Source: a virus. Taken from it: 20,320 bases of DNA. The notes beneath the pieces were generated by a model, which was not told where the DNA came from, ran no database searches, and saw only the letters and a program-made list of their open reading frames with translations. A program made the position numbers and the translations under genes. Positions within the stretch are counted from its first letter, which is position 1. Every line of letters starts with the position of its first letter. Shown one piece after another: positions 13,431 to 19,970 of the stretch. The stretch covers positions 1-20,320 of IMG/VR virus record IMGVR_UViG_3300032069_000858; one strand, given 5' to 3'.

Positions 13431-14429
13431 TTAGGTGGTATGCGTGTCGTAGAACAGGAAGCCGAGGTCGTTGCCGGTCAGTTTCGCGTCCACGTCCATG
13501 AAGGCCTCGATGCGGTCCGAGTGGATGCTCTCCTCCCGCCATTTGCGCACGCCCACGGGCATGGCCTCGGAGGGCGCCTGGGCCAGAAGACCGTCCATGG
13601 AAGAGCGCACCCAGCGGAAGAGCACGCCGGCCGTGGGCTGCTTGGGTCCGACCAGGCTCGGGGAGTAGAGCAGCACGCCCGAGCCCTTGCCGGCGTTTGT
13701 TTCCCAGATTTTAACCGCGTTGAAATCGTCGCCGGCCGCCGTCTCCTCGGCGTCCGAATACACGGCCTGGCCGATGAGGACCCGGTCCAGGTCGAAGGCC
13801 GCGGCAATGAGATCGGCCGTGACGATGCCTTTCTGCGAGTACTTGATCTTCTCGATGAGATCGTTGTCCTGCCGGAGCTTTCCCAGAGTGGTGTGGTCGA
13901 TGACCAGGACGTTGGGCCGGTAGCCGGTGGCGGACAGCACGTAATCGATGGCCATCTCCATGTCCGCTACAAAGGTGCTCCCCGAGCCGGCCGTCCAGCC
14001 GCCCTCGGCGTCCTGGGTATGGCCCGCGGCCCAGTTGCCCGCGGTCAGAACGAGTGAGGCCACCAGGCGCTCCAGCCTGAGCAGGACCTTGTTCAGGCAG
14101 AACATGACCGCGTCCTGGTCGGGCCGGAGCGGCGCGTCGGCGTTGTCCCGGACCTCGTCCGGCACGTCGTCGTGGAAGGCCCATTCCCGGCAGGTGTAGG
14201 TATCGGAGCTGAGCGGATACCCGCCGCCCCGGCTCCGAGCCCCCGGCGCGCGCAGGGCCGCCTCGTCCCGGAACCAGGCTCCTTTCTGGAATTTGAAGTA
14301 ATAGTCGCTCTTCTTCGAGACGGAACGCCGGGAGAGCACCTCGGTGGCGATGTATTCCGGGTTCCGGTACTGCATGGCGAAGCTGGAGAGCGCCGTGTCG
14401 ATATGGACGTCGCTGGCCGTGGGCAGCAT
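13431..14429 (-). CDS. Major capsid protein (HK97-fold expected)
   Basis: A 332-residue protein in the slot of Mu gpT. The N-terminal 'DTALSSFAMQYRNPEYIATEVLSRRSV', 'KSDYYFKFQKGAWFRDEAALRAPGA', the 'GYRPNVLVIDHTTLGKLRQDNDLIEKIKYSQKGIVTADLIAAAFDLDRVLIG' stretch (169-220, with a CAP-like VLVIDHTTL) and the C-terminal 'IEAFMDVDAKLTGNDLGFLF' fit the major capsid family found in many siphophages and Mu-like phages. An AAGGAGGT Shine-Dalgarno precedes the ATG at 14429, suitable for the most abundant virion protein. It follows the decoration gene, as expected. Cleavage of an N-terminal delta domain is not obvious, which agrees with a separate scaffold from the protease gene. It assembles into the icosahedral head. 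Confidence 0.85.
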   Translation of the reverse strand: MLPTASDVHIDTALSSFAMQYRNPEYIATEVLSRRSVSKKSDYYFKFQKGAWFRDEAALRAPGARSRGGGYPLSSDTYTCREWAFHDDVPDEVRDNADAPLRPDQDAVMFCLNKVLLRLERLVASLVLTAGNWAAGHTQDAEGGWTAGSGSTFVADMEMAIDYVLSATGYRPNVLVIDHTTLGKLRQDNDLIEKIKYSQKGIVTADLIAAAFDLDRVLIGQAVYSDAEETAAGDDFNAVKIWETNAGKGSGVLLYSPSLVGPKQPTAGVLFRWVRSSMDGLLAQAPSEAMPVGVRKWREESIHSDRIEAFMDVDAKLTGNDLGFLFYDTHTT

Positions 14430-14453
14430 GTTAGAAACCTCCTTACGGAAGGG

Positions 14454-14554
14454 AATGATGAGTGATGAGTGATGAGTGATGAATGTTTTTGGAACGATAA
14501 ATTCTGGATTCTTTCAACTTTCCATTCATCATTCCGCATTCATCATTCATCATT
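14454..14554. repeat. Long ATGATGAGTG / CATTCATCATTC inverted repeat
   Basis: The left arm (14454-14485) is a run of GATGAGT units ending GATGAATG, and the right arm (14522-14554) is a run of CATTCATCATT units; they can pair over about 30 bases with a roughly 36-base AT-rich loop (GTTTTTGG...CAACTTTC). Its translations read as runs like HHSSF, a repeat type I know from many uncultured bacterial chromosomes. It fills most of the 151-bp gap between decoration and capsid genes; no gene is seen in it. A strong hairpin here could act as a transcript-processing or attenuation signal. Confidence 0.8.
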
Positions 14555-14580
14555 TCTTGAACCCCCAGTCTCCAGCCTTT

Positions 14581-15336
14581 TTAATGAACCACGGTCCCGA
14601 GGCTGTAGATGGTCACCGTGGTGGCCCCGGTGACCACGCACAAAAACCGTTTGCTGTTGTTCTGGGCGATGGTCATGGTGCCGGACAGGGTCACGCCCGC
14701 GCCGGCGGTGACGGTGATGGTCTCGGCGGCGTCGGCCGTGTTGCGAATGGCGAACTCGAAGGAGTTCCCCGCCCCGGCCTGCGCCATGGCCGCGACGATG
14801 TCCGCCGCGGCGGGCGTCACATCCGAGCGGGCTCCGCCGTTGGGATCGCGCAGGATCAGCCCACCCAGAAGCTGAGCCGCGGTGTAGATCACCACGTCGG
14901 CGGTGGAAAGGGTCGAGACCGTGGTGAAGCCGATCAGGGTTCCCAGGCTGGGCGGGAACGGACCGACGAGCTCGACCGTGGCCAAATCGTTTTCGGCGCC
15001 GGCCGCCTCGAGGACCACGGCCCGGGCCGCTCGCCAGGCCGCAAAGGCCTTTTCTCCCTTGCCGGCGTCGGCCGCGGACACGTATTCGGCCTTGAGAAAA
15101 TCGCCGATCGAGACCGCGCCGTTCACCGCCAGCTTGCTCAGGCCCAGCTTGCGCACCAGGGCCTCCTCGCCCTCGGCCGGCTTGTTCTGCAGGATGCCGT
15201 CCGGGATTTCGGCCGCCGAGTCTGGCCGGCGGACCTGGCCGGTGCCCGTGTCCAGGATCACGAAGGTGAACTGGTCGCCGGACAGGTCCTCGGCCGCTTC
15301 GTAGCTCACGTCCAGGACTTCGATGCCGTATGCCAT
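14581..15336 (-). CDS. Capsid decoration (cement) protein with extra C-terminal beta domain
   Basis: A 251-residue protein. Residues 1-130 (MAYGIEVLDVSYEAAEDLSG, 'FTFVILDTGTGQVRRPDSA', 'DGILQNKPAEGEEALVRKLGLSKL', 'SIGDFLKAEYVSAADAGKG') resemble DUF2190-like capsid cement proteins, which bind the outside of the head. Residues about 170-251 form a separate beta module with 'NSFEFAIRNTADAAETITVTAGAGVTL' and 'GTMTIAQNNSKRFLCVVT', a pattern that recurs as an add-on in virion proteins and may project from the capsid. An AGGAGG Shine-Dalgarno lies five bases before the ATG at 15336. The gene follows the protease/scaffold and precedes the capsid gene, the Mu-like order. The fusion makes it about twice the length of a plain cement protein. 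Confidence 0.75.
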   Translation of the reverse strand: MAYGIEVLDVSYEAAEDLSGDQFTFVILDTGTGQVRRPDSAAEIPDGILQNKPAEGEEALVRKLGLSKLAVNGAVSIGDFLKAEYVSAADAGKGEKAFAAWRAARAVVLEAAGAENDLATVELVGPFPPSLGTLIGFTTVSTLSTADVVIYTAAQLLGGLILRDPNGGARSDVTPAAADIVAAMAQAGAGNSFEFAIRNTADAAETITVTAGAGVTLSGTMTIAQNNSKRFLCVVTGATTVTIYSLGTVVH

Positions 15337-15359
15337 GTCTTCCTCCTGTTGGTTAAAAT

Positions 15360-15911
15360 TCAGACCTGCCGCGTGCGGCCGGCCTCGAGATATTCCTTGA
15401 CGATCTCCGGATGCCGCGCGGCCACGCGGTTCATGGCCTCCTGATAGGTCAGGCCGGCGGTCTCCTTCATCATTTTGGCGGTCAGGCGGGCCACCTGTTC
15501 CGCGGCGGTGCCGGACCTCTGTTCCGTGTCGCCGGCCGGGAGTTTATCGAGGGGCACGGCCTGGGGCGCGCCGGCCGCGAAGGCCTCGAACCCTTGCGGG
15601 TCCTTCAGGGCGTAAGCCCGGGCCCAGGCCTCCTGGGCCGGCGTGATCTTTCCCTCGGCCAGGGCCGCCTTCACGCGCGCCTCGCTCTCCCTTTGGGAAA
15701 ACTCGCGCTTCAAGGCCTCGTGGTCCTTCTTGAGGGCCTCGAAGAGGGACTTGAGACCGGCCGCTTCGGTCCCCCCGCTGTCGGGGGCGGGGTCCGCCGT
15801 CCCGGTCCCCGGAACGTCGCTCTGGCGCTTCAGCCGTTCGACCTGCAAGAGCGTTTCTTCCTCGCCGGCCGATTCGGCCAGGCCGAGGAGGCGCTTGATC
15901 CTGTCCAGCAT
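15360..15911 (-). CDS. Nested scaffold protein (Mu gpZ-like), internal start
   Basis: An in-frame ATG at residue 172 of the protease is preceded by AAAGGAGG with a six-base spacer (15909-15925), as good a ribosome binding site as any in the window. It would give a 183-residue protein starting MLDRIKRLLGLAESAGEEE, that is the helical scaffold half alone. In Mu the scaffold Z is known to be made from an internal start in gene I, so this is the expected solution; here it is inferred from the sequence. The scaffold would be present in excess over protease and be degraded after head assembly. Confidence 0.75.
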   Translation of the reverse strand: MLDRIKRLLGLAESAGEEETLLQVERLKRQSDVPGTGTADPAPDSGGTEAAGLKSLFEALKKDHEALKREFSQRESEARVKAALAEGKITPAQEAWARAYALKDPQGFEAFAAGAPQAVPLDKLPAGDTEQRSGTAAEQVARLTAKMMKETAGLTYQEAMNRVAARHPEIVKEYLEAGRTRQV

Positions 15912-16424
15912 CTGACTCCTCCTTTCGCGTGGACCGTCGGTCCATCCGTCTTTGCTGATAAGGGCCTGGATGTTCATCATCCGGGGTTGGTTGGTCAGGG
16001 CGATGTTGTAAAGGTTCACGATCTTTCGGTCGTCCTTGCGCAGGAGGAAGACCGGCGAAAAGTAGCGGTATTCGCGGCGGCGGAGGTACCCGGCCGCCTC
16101 CTGGGTCCACTCGGCCCGGGCCCACAACCCAAGCTCTTCGAACCAGGCGAGTTCCTGCACCCACCCGGCGGCCGGAGCCCTTTCCCCGGAGAGCGTCTGG
16201 TGCTCGTAGTCGATGACCAGGTCGTGGGACCGGCGGCGGAACTGCTCGAGGATGAGCGCCGCGCCCTCGGCGTCCATGACGGCCGGCTCCTCGCCGTCGA
16301 TAAGCACCTCCCCGGCCGGGAAAACCTGGAACCAGGCGGGCGGCTGGCTGGCGAGAGGCAGCCGGGCCTCGCGGCGGCCGGCGATCAGGCCGGCTCGGTC
16401 GAAATCGGCGGTCGTCGGCGTCAT
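15360..16424 (-). CDS. Mu gpI-like head maturation protease with scaffold region
   Basis: A 354-residue protein of the Mu prophage I family: 'PAWFQVFPAGEVLIDGE', HDLVIDYEHQTL (67-78), 'APAAGWVQEL' (83-92), 'REYRYFSPVFLL' (117-128) and IALTNQPRM (141-149) are its hallmark segments. The first 170 residues form the protease, and the rest (about 172-354) is charged, helical and coiled-coil-prone ('EALKKDHEALKREFSQRESEARVKAALAEGK'), ending in a small 'GLTYQEAMNRVAARHPE' helix. This C-terminal half matches the scaffold (Z) function of Mu gene I. The protease cleaves scaffold and itself during head assembly. The gene overlaps the portal stop by four bases (ATGA). An internal start with a strong ribosome binding site lies at 15911. 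Confidence 0.85.
   Translation of the reverse strand: MTPTTADFDRAGLIAGRREARLPLASQPPAWFQVFPAGEVLIDGEEPAVMDAEGAALILEQFRRRSHDLVIDYEHQTLSGERAPAAGWVQELAWFEELGLWARAEWTQEAAGYLRRREYRYFSPVFLLRKDDRKIVNLYNIALTNQPRMMNIQALISKDGWTDGPRERRSQMLDRIKRLLGLAESAGEEETLLQVERLKRQSDVPGTGTADPAPDSGGTEAAGLKSLFEALKKDHEALKREFSQRESEARVKAALAEGKITPAQEAWARAYALKDPQGFEAFAAGAPQAVPLDKLPAGDTEQRSGTAAEQVARLTAKMMKETAGLTYQEAMNRVAARHPEIVKEYLEAGRTRQV
15918..15925 (-). promoter_or_regulatory. Internal Shine-Dalgarno AAAGGAGG for the scaffold
   Basis: The minus strand reads AAAGGAGGAGTCAGATG, so a near-perfect anti-16S match stands six bases before the ATG of the scaffold. It lies inside the codons for PRERRSQ of the protease, where such a purine run is not forced by the protein sequence. 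Confidence 0.85.
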
Positions 16425-17737
16425 GTCAGATCGTCTCCTTTGTCCGGGTACGCCTGGGATTCGGCGCTCCGGCTGGGCTTTCCGGCGAGCCCGGTCTGGC
16501 CTGGCCGGGGCAGGGGCACGCCGAAGCGTTCGGACACGTGCTCGGCGCTGATGGGCTGTCCCAGGGCCGCCAGGTTGCGGTAAACCTCGCTCAGGGTTTT
16601 CAGGTCCTCGGGCTGCTCGAGGAAGAAGCGGAACCAGGGCACGGGCGTGTTCCAGCCGAAGTTGAAGCCCACCAGGGGCCGCAAGAGCTGCCGGCGCAGG
16701 GTGCGGCTGAGGGCCCAGGCGTCGGACCGGACCAGGTCCAGCCGTACGCTCTCGTGGGTCTTCGAGGCGGCGTACGAGCCGTGTTCGCCCACCTCGGCGG
16801 TCAGCGTGGCGCCGATCACGGCCTTGGACATCTCCCGGTTGCAGAAATCGGTCAGGCCGCGGTAAACGTCGGCCGAGCCTTGCTTCTGGGACTCGATGAA
16901 CTGGATTTCGGTGTTCTTCGAGATGATGCCGGCCGCGTCCGCGCCCAGGCTCTTGATGGCCTCGCTGAGCGCCTCCTTGTCGTCCGCCCCGGCCCCGGGC
17001 TCGTAACGGCCCAGCCTGAGCGGCATGCCGAAGACCTCGGCAAAAGCCGCCCAGTCCTTGACCGCGTAATTCTTGAACAGGTACATCCAGGCGCAGACGC
17101 GCAGCAGCCCGGCGCGCGCGTCGTGGCCGGAGCGGGCCTGGTGGCGGTGATAGACGACCTTGAAGGCCGGGATGTCCAGCGGCTTCCGATCGTCGCCGGA
17201 AAGGAGCCGGGGAACGAGGCTGTCCACGAAGGTGAGTCGCCGTGGCGGGATGCGCACGAGCCGCGCGGGAACGGCCCGGCCGGCCTCGATCTCCCAGACG
17301 ATCTCGCAGGCGGCAAAGCCCTGGCCGATGGCGTCCAGGAGGTCGAAGCGGGCCTCGTCGAAGTCCCCCAGGCCGCGCAGAACCTCGCGGCAGAAATTTG
17401 AGACGCGGTCGGAAATCCCGCGCCGGCGCGGGCCCGGGCTTTCCGGCGGCGCGTCGTAGGGCAGGATGTCGTAGTCCAGGCCGCCCACCGCGTTTTTTCG
17501 TTTTAGAAGCTCGCCGGAAAGGTGCGCGTCCTTTTCTTCCATCTCCTCGAAAAGCTCGGCCTGGCGCTGGACGTCGCCCTGGTCCGCCTCGCGGAAGATG
17601 GCGGCCAGCCGGGTGGGGGTCAGGCCGAACGAGGGGTAACTGCCGAAGCGGTCGGAGAGCCGAAGCACGGCCAGTTCCCGCGTCTCGGGCCGGGCCGGCG
17701 GTTCAATCCGCCGATTGAAGGAGTCCAATACGGGCAT
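16421..17737 (-). CDS. DUF935 portal protein (Mu gp29-like)
   Basis: 438 residues from the ATG at 17737, with AAGGAGGG ending five bases upstream; a TTG one codon earlier is possible but too near the Shine-Dalgarno. The DUF935 layout is clear: 'LTPTRLAAIFREADQGDVQRQAELFEEMEEKDAHLSGELLKRKNAVGGLDYDI' near the N-terminus, 'ARFDLLDAIGQGFAACEIVWE', 'YLFKNYAVKDWAAFAEVFGMPLRLGRYEPGA', 'GSYAASKTHESVRLDLVRSDAWALSRTLRRQLLRPLVGFNFG' and a final 'ISAEHVSERFGVPLP'. The portal forms the dodecameric ring at one vertex through which DNA enters and to which connector proteins attach. It overlaps the terminase stop by one base (TGATG) and the protease start by four, so the three are translationally coupled. 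No gpF-like minor head gene follows it. Confidence 0.95.
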   Translation of the reverse strand: MPVLDSFNRRIEPPARPETRELAVLRLSDRFGSYPSFGLTPTRLAAIFREADQGDVQRQAELFEEMEEKDAHLSGELLKRKNAVGGLDYDILPYDAPPESPGPRRRGISDRVSNFCREVLRGLGDFDEARFDLLDAIGQGFAACEIVWEIEAGRAVPARLVRIPPRRLTFVDSLVPRLLSGDDRKPLDIPAFKVVYHRHQARSGHDARAGLLRVCAWMYLFKNYAVKDWAAFAEVFGMPLRLGRYEPGAGADDKEALSEAIKSLGADAAGIISKNTEIQFIESQKQGSADVYRGLTDFCNREMSKAVIGATLTAEVGEHGSYAASKTHESVRLDLVRSDAWALSRTLRRQLLRPLVGFNFGWNTPVPWFRFFLEQPEDLKTLSEVYRNLAALGQPISAEHVSERFGVPLPRPGQTGLAGKPSRSAESQAYPDKGDDLT

Positions 17738-19269
17738 CAATACCCTCCTTTAGCCAGGCCGCGCCGCGCCTGGACCGTCTCGTAGCCGGGCGCCCCGCCC
17801 GCGCCGGACATGAGCAGGCTGACCGCGCCCTCGAGGGCGTCCGGCCCGTCGTCGTTCACGTTCTTGTCCAGGATGTAGACGAGCTGCTCCACCAGGCGGT
17901 CCTGGTCCGAGTGGCCTTTGACGAAGCGCAGCCGGCCGAACTCGACGAGCGGGCTGAGCGCGGCGATGATGCGGCCTTCCTTGTGCGCCGTGTGCCGGAC
18001 CTCGGTCAGCGGCAGGTAGCGTCCGCGCTCCCGGGCCGCCTGGGAAAAAACCTCGCGGAGAAAATCCTCCAGCATATTGATCTCCAGGCCCAGCGGCCCG
18101 CCAAAAGCGGCCTGGACCCGGTAGCAGGCCTCGATCATTTCGCTGACCGCGGCCCGCCGAATCCAGGCGTGGAGCACGTCGAATTTCATCACGTCAGGAT
18201 CGAGCCCGACAGTGATAATGGCTTTATAATCGTTGGCCATGCCCGATTTTGCGGATGGATCGAGAAAGGAGGCGACCCTGTAGGGGCGGGTTTCAAACCC
18301 GCCCGGACGAAGACCGGCAAGAGGATGTTCGATGAAAACGAACCAGGTTTCCTTGAACGGGCTCTCCTCGGCCCCGACCTGGTTGAGCATCTCGGCGCCG
18401 AAGGCCACGGTGCCCATCTGGCGGCGCTTTTTTTCCAGCCGCTCCGGCGGCCAAAGTTTTTCCCAAAGCGGCCGGCCATTATCGTCCAGGGCGCGGTAAA
18501 TCCGGGATTTATACAACGGGCCTTGCTCGTCCGCCTCGGCCATGAACCGGCTGAGGATGCTGTTCGGGGCGAAGAGGTTGCCCACCATGATAAAGCCGTA
18601 GCCCGCGGCCAGGGAGCCCATGACCGCCTGCCGCAGCCAATTCAACCCCTGCGTCACCAGCAGCGGGTTGCGGACATTGGCGTCGTTTTCGAAATCGTCC
18701 ACGATGGCCCGGTCCGGCCGATATTGTAAGTTTTTAAGACCCCTGACCCGCTCGCCCCGGCCCCGGGCCAGCACGCGCACGCCGCGGGCCGTGGTGAAGT
18801 CGTTTTGTTTCCAAGTGCGGCCCTCGAACGGGCCGAAGTCGTGCAGCAGCCTGGGGTTTTCCTCGAGCTCGAGCCGGATGGGCAGCGTAAAGCCGGCGGC
18901 CTGGTCGTTCGTATCCGAGATGATCAAAATGAAATGCCTGGCCTCATAACAAAGATCGTGGATAGGCAGGCCGAAGCTGAAAAAAGCGCTCTTGCCGTGC
19001 TCCCGCGGCGCGGCCACGAACACGGCCTGGTCCGAGACGTCGGCCAGGGCGGACCACTCCTGGTGGAAGGGGGCGAAGGGCGCGCTGAAGTAGTGAGGCA
19101 AATAGGTCTCGAAAAAGTAGAGCCGGTCCATCCGCGCGCGTTCTTTGCGCGCGGCCTGGATAAAAGGCGTGTCGGCCTCGAAGGGCGAGACGCTCGCCTG
19201 GATCCAGTCGCGGAGCTGGTCGGACCAGCGGTCGAAGCCGAGTTCGGTCAGGGTTGGGCGTTTACGCAT
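17737..19269 (-). CDS. terL: Terminase large subunit (Mu gp28-like)
   Basis: A 510-residue packaging motor. ATPase: Walker A APREHGKS at 87-94, and Walker B AIVDD at 188-192 followed by FEND. A coupling region is near 225-233 (GFIMVGNLF). Nuclease (RNase H-like): FLDPSAKSG at 335-343 with D337, then NDYKAI, GLEINM with E396, and DDGPDALEGA at 473-482. All key acidic residues seem present. An odd feature is residues 318-331 (AGLRPGGFETRPYR), which are encoded by a palindromic repeat (18280-18308) exactly between the ATPase and nuclease domains; the frame is kept. The gene overlaps the small subunit by eight bases and the portal by one. The enzyme cuts and translocates DNA into the prohead. It is probably functional if the linker tolerates the insertion. 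Confidence 0.95.
   Translation of the reverse strand: MRKRPTLTELGFDRWSDQLRDWIQASVSPFEADTPFIQAARKERARMDRLYFFETYLPHYFSAPFAPFHQEWSALADVSDQAVFVAAPREHGKSAFFSFGLPIHDLCYEARHFILIISDTNDQAAGFTLPIRLELEENPRLLHDFGPFEGRTWKQNDFTTARGVRVLARGRGERVRGLKNLQYRPDRAIVDDFENDANVRNPLLVTQGLNWLRQAVMGSLAAGYGFIMVGNLFAPNSILSRFMAEADEQGPLYKSRIYRALDDNGRPLWEKLWPPERLEKKRRQMGTVAFGAEMLNQVGAEESPFKETWFVFIEHPLAGLRPGGFETRPYRVASFLDPSAKSGMANDYKAIITVGLDPDVMKFDVLHAWIRRAAVSEMIEACYRVQAAFGGPLGLEINMLEDFLREVFSQAARERGRYLPLTEVRHTAHKEGRIIAALSPLVEFGRLRFVKGHSDQDRLVEQLVYILDKNVNDDGPDALEGAVSLLMSGAGGAPGYETVQARRGLAKGGY
18280..18308. repeat. GGGCGGGTTT palindrome inserted in the terminase gene
   Basis: Arms GGGCGGGTTT (18284-18293) and AAACCCGCCC (18295-18304) flank a single C. 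The 29 bases 18280-18308 are the exact reverse complement of 7238-7266. The element is read in frame as RPGGFETRPYR within the terminase. Confidence 0.9.
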
Positions 19270-19726
19270 TTTTTTCCAGCTTGAATTTCTCGACCAGGGC
19301 GTCGAAATTCCGGGCCAGGACCTTCAGGCCCTCGGGGTCGGCGTCCTTGAGCGCGCCGGCGATGAATTCGAGGGTTTCCATAAAGAGACGGGGCCGGTCC
19401 ATTTGCAGAGCCGGGCCGCCGGCCTTGTCCTTGTCGTCCTTCCGGGCCACGGTCTCGACGCGCACGGCCGCGCCCACGACGCGGGGGTCCAAGGTCTCCA
19501 GGGCGTGGGCCAACAGGTCCCGCCTGAGGCGAATCAAGTCGCGCCGGGCTTCGCTCCTCGCCCGTCGGTACTCGCCGCGGCGCTCGGGCCATTGGCCCTT
19601 GGCCGACCACTGGCGGACGGTTCGATAGCCGATCTTGAGTTCTTCGGCGATCTGCTGGAGTGTCCAGTCGTCCAGCACGTAGAGTTCCTCGGCGCGCTCG
19701 CGGATTTCCAGGGGAAGCTCATTCAC
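19262..19726 (-). CDS. terS: Terminase small subunit, DUF1804-like
   Basis: A 154-residue protein with a GTG start at 19726 and GGGGGAAG upstream. An N-terminal helix-turn-helix is clear (residues 8-42: ERAEELYVLDDWTLQQIAEELK and IGYRTVRQWSAKGQWP), followed by a basic, helical stretch (ERRGEYRRARSEARRDLIRLRRDLL). The C-terminal half is helical ('DRPRLFMETLEFIAGALKDADPEGLKVLARNF'). This matches the DUF1804 small terminase type of Mu-like phages. It recognises the packaging start and brings the large subunit to DNA. It overlaps both neighbours by eight bases, a typical coupled terminase pair. Confidence 0.8.
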   Translation of the reverse strand: MNELPLEIRERAEELYVLDDWTLQQIAEELKIGYRTVRQWSAKGQWPERRGEYRRARSEARRDLIRLRRDLLAHALETLDPRVVGAAVRVETVARKDDKDKAGGPALQMDRPRLFMETLEFIAGALKDADPEGLKVLARNFDALVEKFKLEKNA

Positions 19727-19970
19727 TTTCTTCCCCCAGGGCCTTTTCGATGGCCTTGAGGCCGGCCCGGGTTTCGCGGTAGCGGCTGAGCGCGTCGGCG
19801 AAGTCGGTGGCCAGGGCGAAGACGATCTCTTCCCTCAGGTCTTCGAGGGATTCGAAGGGGTCCAGAGTGTCGCGCAGCGCGGTCCGCAGGCCCTCGATCC
19901 GCAGCCGCAGCCGCTCGACCTCCAGCCGCGCCTCCTCGCGCCGTCCCATGAATTTCAACCGTTCGCTCAC
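19719..19970 (-). CDS. Small coiled-coil protein preceding the terminase genes
   Basis: An 83-residue, highly charged helical protein: 'GRREEARLEVERLRLRIEGLRTALRDTLDP' then 'EDLREEIVFALATDFADALSRYRETRAGLKAIEKALGEE'. It starts with GTG at 19970, inside a GTGA overlap with the upstream gene's stop. Small proteins with this coiled-coil pattern and 'RREEAR' opening are conserved directly upstream of terminase small subunits in Mu-like prophages, as I recall, but their role is unknown. Eight-base overlap with the terminase start suggests joint translation. Confidence 0.7.
   Translation of the reverse strand: MSERLKFMGRREEARLEVERLRLRIEGLRTALRDTLDPFESLEDLREEIVFALATDFADALSRYRETRAGLKAIEKALGEESE

Noticed and set aside
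15411-16583. A 390-codon open frame on the plus strand
   Set aside because: It is antisense to the protease and portal genes, whose family motifs are clear; its composition is that of a shadow frame.
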